From CBFGTV01 sp965652145 (GTDB taxonomy: Bacteria; Bacillota; Clostridia; Peptostreptococcales; Natronincolaceae): a stretch of DNA of 6,012 nucleotides. Shown one piece after another: positions 1 to 3,694 of the stretch (position 1 is the first letter of the stretch; each line of letters starts with the position of its first letter). Where the stretch lies: positions 1 to 6,012 of the forward strand of contig CBFGTV010000126.1 in the NCBI GenBank assembly GCA_965652145.1, given 5' to 3'. The notes under the pieces are model-generated. The model was not told where the DNA came from. It saw only the letters and a list, made by a program, of their open reading frames with translations, and ran no database searches. A program made the translations under genes and the position numbers.

Positions 1-30
1 GTTTAGAAGATACCTATAAGGAATTGAAAC
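1..30 (+). repeat. CRISPR repeat 1 (least decayed copy)
   Basis: This copy begins GTTTAGAAGATACC and ends GGAATTGAAAC. It is the only one of the four that keeps the ATTGAAAC end, so it is the best guess at the functional consensus. The window starts exactly at this repeat, so the array very probably continues upstream. Confidence 0.93.
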
Positions 31-67
31 AAATTAACCTTCATTTTGATTCGCTCCTTTAAATTTT

Positions 68-97
68 GTTTAGAAGATACCTATAAGGATTTAAAAC
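68..97 (+). repeat. CRISPR repeat 2
   Basis: It is identical to repeat 1 except for two substitutions near the 3' end: GGAATTGAAAC has become GGATTTAAAAC. The same end is found in repeat 3, so this variant was probably copied or was already present when the older spacers were gained. Confidence 0.93.
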
Positions 98-133
98 ATC
101 CGTTGGTCTAGCTCCCATAGCTTTTGTTCCTGG

Positions 134-163
134 GTTTTAGAAGTACCTATAAGGATTTAAAAC
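134..163 (+). repeat. CRISPR repeat 3, carrying two offsetting indels
   Basis: Compared with repeat 2 it has an additional T in the 5' T-run (GTTTTAG) and lacks the A of GATACC (AAGTACC). The total stays 30 nt. The 3' end is GGATTTAAAAC, as in repeat 2. Confidence 0.9.
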
Positions 164-200
164 AAACAATTCTTCCTGTGAATCCTATCATTTCAGCAAA

Positions 201-230
201 GTTTTAGAAGATACCTATAAGACTTAAAAC
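201..230 (+). repeat. Terminal, degenerate CRISPR repeat 4
   Basis: The last copy has the additional T (GTTTTAG) and reads AAGACTTAAAAC where repeat 2 has AAGGATTTAAAAC. One G is lost and one base is changed. The change breaks the short CCT-ATA-AGG hairpin of the other copies. No recognisable repeat follows, so this is the end of the array. Confidence 0.9.
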
Positions 231-286
231 TGCCTAATGAAGTGTAGGTTTTATAAAAGTTTCTTCATAGATAAAGGAATATGGTC

Positions 287-308
287 TATTGTTAAGAAAT
301 AAACAATA
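287..308. repeat. Inverted repeat TATTGTT / AACAATA upstream of the transposase-like gene
   Basis: Two perfect 7-nt arms (287-293 and 302-308) flank an 8-nt AT-rich centre. This is the most regular structure in the 152-nt gap between the array and the gene at 383. It could be an operator or a weak hairpin; there is no T-tract after it, so it is not a convincing terminator. I found no promoter with good -35 and -10 boxes at proper spacing in this gap, so the start of transcription for the following pair of genes is unresolved. AT-rich DNA makes a chance palindrome possible. Confidence 0.35.
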
Positions 309-370
309 AAATCAGCATTGCTTAGTTATTAACCTGGATACTTACAGCAAGCCCATATGTGGTGTAAAGG

Positions 371-375
371 GGAGG
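371..375 (+). promoter_or_regulatory. Ribosome binding site of the transposase-like gene
   Basis: GGAGG (within AAAGGGGAGG) lies 7 nt before the ATG at 383. This strong, well-placed site indicates that the gene is translated from 383 and is not a fragment of an insertion sequence. Confidence 0.85.
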
Positions 376-382
376 CACGGCG

Positions 383-1447
383 ATGAAATCAGAAGGCTTT
401 AATGCCCACAGCAGAAGCATGATTTTAAAGTATGCCCAAGCAGAAAAAAACGTTTCCCATACCTGTAGACAGTTTGGTATTTCCAGAACAACATTTTATA
501 AATGGCATAGAGCCTATCAAAGACATGGCTTAAATGGCCTAAAAAACAAGGAACGAAAAAAGCCCCAAATGCCTAATAAGGTGGACAGAGCCATTGAAAA
601 TGAAATTTTAGCCTATGTAGCCGCATACCCGGCAGACGGGCCAAAAAGAATTTATTATGAGTTAAAGTCCCAGGGGGTTAACATTAGCGAATCTGGTATT
701 TACAACGTTTTAAGACGTTATAACCTGTCACAAAAAACCCAAAGAATCATATATTCAAAAAACAAAAGGCTTCATCCTAAAAAGCAGCAAAATCAAGACA
801 TAAAGTCAGACCTTGACCAAAAGCAAGAGGTGGCCTATCCGGGTCAATTTGTTATACATCGTATTGATTATATTGGAAAATTTGATGGAATTGGGAAAAT
901 TTATCAATATTGCTTATACGATGTCTACTCTAAACTGGGAGTCGTCAAGCTGTACAACAGGAGAAAAGACATCGATATTTGGTACCACTTTCAATTAAAG
1001 ATTGTCTATTTGCTAAAGACCTTTAATCTAACAATTGATCATTTGGTCACGATCAAATCAAAGGAATTAATGGTTTATTTTTTAAAGGGAAATAAGTATC
1101 AGGAAATAATGGAGCACTTAAATATAAAGCACAGCTTCGTTGAACATGACAAACATTCCTTATTGCATACTACAGATGATTTTATTGAAATTTTAATTAA
1201 AGGCTTTTATAGCAGAATTGGAACAGATTACAGCCTTGACTCCTTTGCCAAGGCTGAAAGGGAATTCAATAGGTTTTTGAGGCACTATAACTTTGTCAAA
1301 ACCATCGCCAAAGGCTGTAATGCTGGTAAAACACCGGCAGAGGTGATTCTTGAAAGGGCAGCCCAAAACAATGTAGACTTTGATACACTGCCCCTCTGGA
1401 TTTTATCTTTATTAAATCAGCCAAAGGGAGTTGATTACGATGGATAA
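383..1447 (+). CDS. Transposase-derived DNA-binding protein (IS481-like layout), catalytic residues lost
   Basis: 354 residues. Residues about 10-55 form a helix-turn-helix (TCRQFGISRTTFYKWHRAY), and 66-115 a second one (GPKRIYYELKSQG, then SGIYNVLRRYNL). Residues about 150-325 resemble the integrase (rve) core of IS481-type transposases: YPGQF at 152, IYQYCLYDVYSKL at 173-185, SLDSF at 284-288, RFLRHYN at 297-303, KTPAEVI at 316-322. The acidic triad is not kept. The usual QIDVKYI-type motif reads IHRIDYI (R160 at the aspartate position, although D162 is near). The TDNGxE motif reads TIKSKE (I224 for the second aspartate). The NGKVER-type segment reads LHTTDD, putting D265 where glutamate is expected. 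The alignment is from memory of the family. The frame is otherwise intact, has a strong ribosome binding site, and overlaps the next gene by 8 nt. It is probably a domesticated transposase that binds DNA without moving it; a regulatory role is inferred. A recently inactivated element is the alternative. Confidence 0.85.
   Translation: MKSEGFNAHSRSMILKYAQAEKNVSHTCRQFGISRTTFYKWHRAYQRHGLNGLKNKERKKPQMPNKVDRAIENEILAYVAAYPADGPKRIYYELKSQGVNISESGIYNVLRRYNLSQKTQRIIYSKNKRLHPKKQQNQDIKSDLDQKQEVAYPGQFVIHRIDYIGKFDGIGKIYQYCLYDVYSKLGVVKLYNRRKDIDIWYHFQLKIVYLLKTFNLTIDHLVTIKSKELMVYFLKGNKYQEIMEHLNIKHSFVEHDKHSLLHTTDDFIEILIKGFYSRIGTDYSLDSFAKAEREFNRFLRHYNFVKTIAKGCNAGKTPAEVILERAAQNNVDFDTLPLWILSLLNQPKGVDYDG
1424..1430 (+). 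promoter_or_regulatory. Ribosome binding site that fixes the flavoprotein start at 1440
   Basis: AAGGGAG lies inside the 3' end of the upstream gene, 9 nt before the ATG at 1440. A TTG at 1431 is in frame but directly abuts this site, which leaves no room for initiation, so the ATG is preferred. Because the site is within translated sequence, translation of the two genes is probably coupled. Confidence 0.8.
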
Positions 1448-2693
1448 AACAGGCTGCAGGGTTGCAGTCATCGGAGGAGGCCTTTCTGGACTTGTTATTG
1501 CAGCAGATCTACAAAGAAAGGGCTATCAAAATGTAACAGTTTTTGAAAAGGATAGTCGGGCTGGGGGAAAGCTGCATACCATTTGGTACAGGGGAAGACC
1601 CTATGAATTGGGAGCCCTTTTTGGTTTACCTGTTCAAAAACATTTAAGGGCCTTGATGAAATCATACAATATAAAAATTGATGGCCTGAATTTGTCTCGA
1701 ATCAATTATGATATGTACGGTAACAAGGTTAAGCAGATCCCTAAATCGGACCTTAAAAATTTTCTTCAGGAGGTAGATCGGCTTCCAGAAGTACTGGAGG
1801 GCTATCGGTCCTTAGAAAAGATTAATATAAATAAGCTGGAGGCTCCATTAATGTGGCCCTTTGCTAAGTGGTGCGAATTTCATCAGTTTAAGATTTTAAA
1901 AAGTGTATATAGACATTATTTTACCAGCTATGGATTGGGAGACATAGACCGGGTACCTGCTCTATATGTACTACGAATATTAAATTATGATACAGTCATG
2001 TCTTTTTTAGAACTGCCGGAGTTTTTCACATGGAAATCCGGCGTGTATGCCTTGATTGACTGCTTAAGTCAGACCGTTAAAGAGTTAAGGCTAGGACAGG
2101 CTGTAACACAAATTGAATTGGCAAAGAATACGAAGCTAAGTGTGTATACCGAATTTGAAGAGCTAAAATTTGATCGTGTGATTATTACAGCTGCCCTTGA
2201 TCAATTTAAAACGCTATTTAATGAAGATGAACAGATGAAGGAATTTTTATCCTGTATTCAATATCAAGATTACAATGTATATGTTTTTGGTTGCGAGAAG
2301 CTGCCGAAGGGATGCGGATGTATTTTAGAGAACCTAAATGCAAAAAGGAAGGGGCATCTTATCATATGGAATTCTCGCTGGGATGTTAGTCAAGACCAGG
2401 GCTTATTAACTGTATATGCTTACCAGCATCCTGAACTCACCAGGGCAGAATCCTTAAGGATGATCGAAGGAGATTTGTTAAAGCTGGGTATTTCCAATCC
2501 AAGGTTATATCACTTTAAAACCTGGAAACAGTGCCCATATGTTGATACACCGGTATTGCAGCGGGGATTTTATGATAAGATGGAAGAAATGCAGGGGAAG
2601 CATCATATTTACCTGGCGGGAGAAATTATGAGTACCGTTTCCATGGAAAATTGTATTCGATACTCAAATTATTTGGTTAATCAATATTTTTAG
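1440..2693 (+). CDS. FAD-dependent oxidoreductase, flavin amine oxidase / protoporphyrinogen oxidase / desaturase superfamily
   Basis: 417 residues from the ATG at 1440. The N-terminus is a Rossmann dinucleotide-binding fold: VAVIGGGLSGL (GxGxxG at 12-17), then VTVFEKDSRAGGKL, with E36 expected to bind the adenosine ribose and R40-x-GG the diphosphate, as in the flavin amine oxidase superfamily. The segment FFTWKSGVYALIDCLSQTV near residue 200 matches the position where this superfamily has its substrate-domain re-entry into the FAD domain. The C-terminus, IYLAGEIMSTVSMENCIRYSN, is the second FAD contact with its closing helix. There is no signal peptide or membrane segment, so the enzyme should be cytoplasmic. 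The substrate cannot be read from the sequence. It overlaps the transposase-like gene by 8 nt, is likely cotranscribed with it, and is followed by a terminator. The superfamily is clear; the exact reaction is unknown. Confidence 0.9.
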   Translation: MDKTGCRVAVIGGGLSGLVIAADLQRKGYQNVTVFEKDSRAGGKLHTIWYRGRPYELGALFGLPVQKHLRALMKSYNIKIDGLNLSRINYDMYGNKVKQIPKSDLKNFLQEVDRLPEVLEGYRSLEKININKLEAPLMWPFAKWCEFHQFKILKSVYRHYFTSYGLGDIDRVPALYVLRILNYDTVMSFLELPEFFTWKSGVYALIDCLSQTVKELRLGQAVTQIELAKNTKLSVYTEFEELKFDRVIITAALDQFKTLFNEDEQMKEFLSCIQYQDYNVYVFGCEKLPKGCGCILENLNAKRKGHLIIWNSRWDVSQDQGLLTVYAYQHPELTRAESLRMIEGDLLKLGISNPRLYHFKTWKQCPYVDTPVLQRGFYDKMEEMQGKHHIYLAGEIMSTVSMENCIRYSNYLVNQYF

Positions 2694-2696
2694 TCG

Positions 2697-2737
2697 AAAG
2701 TTGCTTAGATGATTTTAATCATTAAAGCAACTTTTTT
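2697..2737 (+). terminator. Rho-independent terminator after the flavoprotein gene
   Basis: AAAGTTGCTT (2697-2706) pairs perfectly with AAGCAACTTT (2725-2734). Inside it ATGATT (2709-2714) pairs with AATCAT (2717-2722) around a TT loop. Only the AG/TA junction between the two stems is imperfect. A run of six T (2732-2737) follows. It begins 3 nt after the stop codon and separates the first two genes from the hypB unit. The stem reads almost symmetrically and begins with an A-run, so weak termination on the other strand is possible too. Confidence 0.9.
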
Positions 2738-2880
2738 ACTTTCATGTATTGTTTACACCCCTTAACATTAAAAGCTGTATCTTAAATGATTTAAATGGAG
2801 ATTGAATTAATAAGATGATGTAAACCAGACTTAAAATATAAAGTGGAAAAAAGTATCAAATTTCAAGGATTTTTCATATT
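2738..2880. other. Gene-free AT-rich intergenic region with two inverted repeats
   Basis: I see no convincing gene here. Two symmetrical signals stand out. One is GTTTACA (2751-2757) facing TGTAAAC (2819-2825), 61 nt apart. The other is the compact palindrome TTAAAT-G-ATTTAA (2782-2794). Both lie upstream of the hypB promoter and could be regulator sites, but base composition this AT-rich produces such matches by chance. The stretch from 2831 to 2880 is very A/T-rich directly upstream of the -35 box and may help RNA polymerase bind. Confidence 0.4.
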
Positions 2881-2909
2881 TTGACAGCCCTATTAACTTT
2901 TCATATACT
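2881..2909 (+). promoter_or_regulatory. Housekeeping-type promoter of the hypB unit
   Basis: A perfect -35 box TTGACA (2881-2886) and a -10 box TATACT (2904-2909, one base from TATAAT) are separated by exactly 17 nt, the optimum for the main vegetative sigma factor. Transcription should start near 2916, giving a 5' leader of about 75 nt before the hypB ATG. Its strength suggests high basal expression, unless a repressor acts. Confidence 0.87.
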
Positions 2910-2972
2910 GAAAATGATAAATAATTAACAATACTAGAGTGGATAAGACTAACGGAAAAAAGGGCAAACCCC

Positions 2973-2996
2973 ATGAAAAAGGAGGAGGGTATATGA
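2973..2996 (+). CDS. Possible 7-codon leader frame overlapping the hypB start
   Basis: ATG at 2973 opens a frame reading M-K-K-E-E-G-I followed by TGA at 2994-2996. That stop shares bases with the hypB ATG (2993-2995) in an ATGA overlap. An AAGGG at 2960-2964 stands 8 nt before this ATG and could serve as its ribosome binding site. The frame also contains the hypB Shine-Dalgarno sequence, so ribosomes reading it would cross and then re-start at hypB. It may equally be a chance ATG in a purine-rich leader; nothing shows it is translated. Confidence 0.2.
   Translation: MKKEEGI
2979..2985 (+). promoter_or_regulatory. Ribosome binding site that fixes the hypB start at 2993
   Basis: AAGGAGG, within AAAAAGGAGGAGGG, lies 7 nt before the ATG at 2993. 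An in-frame GTG at 2939 would lengthen the protein by 18 residues but has no comparable site before it, and those residues (D-K-T-N-G-K-K-G-K-P) do not resemble a HypB N-terminus. Confidence 0.88.
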
Positions 2997-3673
2997 ATGA
3001 CTTTAAAGTTCTTGAAATTAAAGAAAGTGTTTTTCAAGACAATAACCGGCAGGCTGATTTGTTAAGGCAGGAATTGAAAAGAAGCAAGACCTTTTTATTA
3101 AACCTGATGTCGTCACCGGGGTCAGGAAAAACGACAACTGTTTTAAGGACGATTGAAGCACTGAAGGAGGAAACCAGAATCGGCGTTTTAGAAGCAGATA
3201 TTGACTCCGATGTAGATGCCCATAGGGTGGCTAAAACAGGCACAAAGGTGATTCAATTGCATACAGGAGGCATGTGTCATCTTGATGCAGATATGACCAA
3301 ACAGGGGCTTTTTGGGCTGGGAATCGAAGATGTTGATTTTGTTATTTTAGAAAATGTAGGTAACTTAGTTTGCCCGGCAGAATTTGATACTGGTGCCTGT
3401 AAAAATGCTATGCTTTTAAGCGTTCCCGAAGGGGATGATAAGCCTCTGAAATATCCTCTGATGTTTTCCGTTGTTGACATTTTATTAATTAACAAAGTAG
3501 ATACAATAGACTATTTTCAATTTGATTTAGCGGCTGTAGAGGAGCGTGTTAAAAAATTAAATCCTAATGTAAAGATTATTCCCATCTCTGCTAAAACGGG
3601 GGAGGGAATGGAGGCATGGATTGACTGGCTGCGTAGCGAAATTAAAGGCTGGAATGAAAATACAGTAGGCTAA
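2993..3673 (+). CDS. hypB: HypB, nickel-incorporation GTPase for [NiFe]-enzyme maturation
   Basis: 226 residues, the usual size for the short HypB type. HypB is a cytoplasmic SIMIBI-class GTPase that, with HypA, inserts nickel into the large subunit of [NiFe] hydrogenases. The P-loop is SSPGSGKTT (40-48). The diagnostic HypB motif ENVGNLVCPAEFDTG is at 120-134. NKVD (167-170) gives guanine specificity, and SAKTG (199-203) is the G5 loop. The metal site of the GTPase domain is complete: C95 and H96 in GGMCHLDADM, and C127 in NLVCPA, which match the dimer-interface nickel/zinc ligands known in other HypB proteins. The N-terminal CxxCGC nickel site of the E. coli protein and the histidine-rich stretch of rhizobial HypB are both absent. 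The gene is first in its unit, with its own promoter. No hypA precedes it. UreG is excluded because it lacks the GNLVCPAEFD motif. Confidence 0.97.
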   Translation: MNDFKVLEIKESVFQDNNRQADLLRQELKRSKTFLLNLMSSPGSGKTTTVLRTIEALKEETRIGVLEADIDSDVDAHRVAKTGTKVIQLHTGGMCHLDADMTKQGLFGLGIEDVDFVILENVGNLVCPAEFDTGACKNAMLLSVPEGDDKPLKYPLMFSVVDILLINKVDTIDYFQFDLAAVEERVKKLNPNVKIIPISAKTGEGMEAWIDWLRSEIKGWNENTVG

Positions 3674-3680
3674 AATTCAT

Positions 3681-3687
3681 AGGGGGG
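3681..3687 (+). promoter_or_regulatory. Ribosome binding site supporting a TTG start at 3695
   Basis: AGGGGGG ends 7 nt before TTG at 3695. No ATG or GTG fits this site. The first in-frame ATG (3788, codon 32) has no good site upstream and would remove residues that are continuous with the open frame. The short gap after hypB (21 nt) indicates cotranscription. Confidence 0.78.
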
Positions 3688-3694
3688 ATTTACA

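Larger units (their letters stand above)
1..230 (+). CRISPR. Distal (trailer) end of a CRISPR array, 4 repeats and 3 spacers, cut by the window edge
   Basis: Four 30-nt repeats sit at 1-30, 68-97, 134-163 and 201-230. They are separated by unrelated spacers of 37, 36 and 37 nt (31-67, 98-133, 164-200). All repeats share the core AGAAG-(A)-TACCTATAAG and end in AAAC. The first ends in ATTGAAAC, the 3' tag typical of many type I-B repeats in Clostridia, which sets the likely direction of transcription as left to right. Decay increases to the right, so the leader and the younger spacers should lie to the left, outside the window. No cas gene is present here, so the subtype is an inference from the repeat alone. 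The repeats contain only a weak 3-bp hairpin, CCT-ATA-AGG. Confidence 0.96.

Noticed and set aside
248..280. A possible fifth, highly decayed CRISPR repeat beginning GTTTTATAAAAG.
   Set aside because: It would leave a spacer of only 17 nt after repeat 4, and after the first few bases the match to the repeat is lost. TTTTATAAAA is itself a simple AT palindrome.
813..998. A 61-codon forward frame inside the transposase-like gene.
   Set aside because: It is out of frame with a gene supported by family motifs across this region and has no domain or ribosome binding site of its own.
1431..1439. TTG at 1431 as the start of the flavoprotein.
   Set aside because: It touches the Shine-Dalgarno sequence with no spacing; ATG at 1440 has a proper 9-nt gap.
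383..1447. An active insertion sequence with its transposase.
   Set aside because: No terminal inverted repeats or target duplication were found around the gene, the next gene overlaps its 3' end, and the acidic triad does not match the family.
2909..2926. A Fur-like box in TGAAAATGATAAATAATT just after the -10 element.
   Set aside because: It lacks the two-fold symmetry of a Fur box and only resembles one through AT-rich composition.
2939..2992. GTG at 2939 as an extended HypB start.
   Set aside because: There is no ribosome binding site before it, whereas AAGGAGG stands 7 nt before ATG 2993, and the added residues do not look like a HypB N-terminus.
2831..3495. Reverse-strand open frames opposite the hypB promoter and hypB, including one with a hydrophobic stretch near 2939-3000.
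   Set aside because: The first covers the promoter, leader and beginning of hypB; the others are opposite conserved HypB motifs. The hydrophobic stretch results from the purine-rich leader read in reverse.
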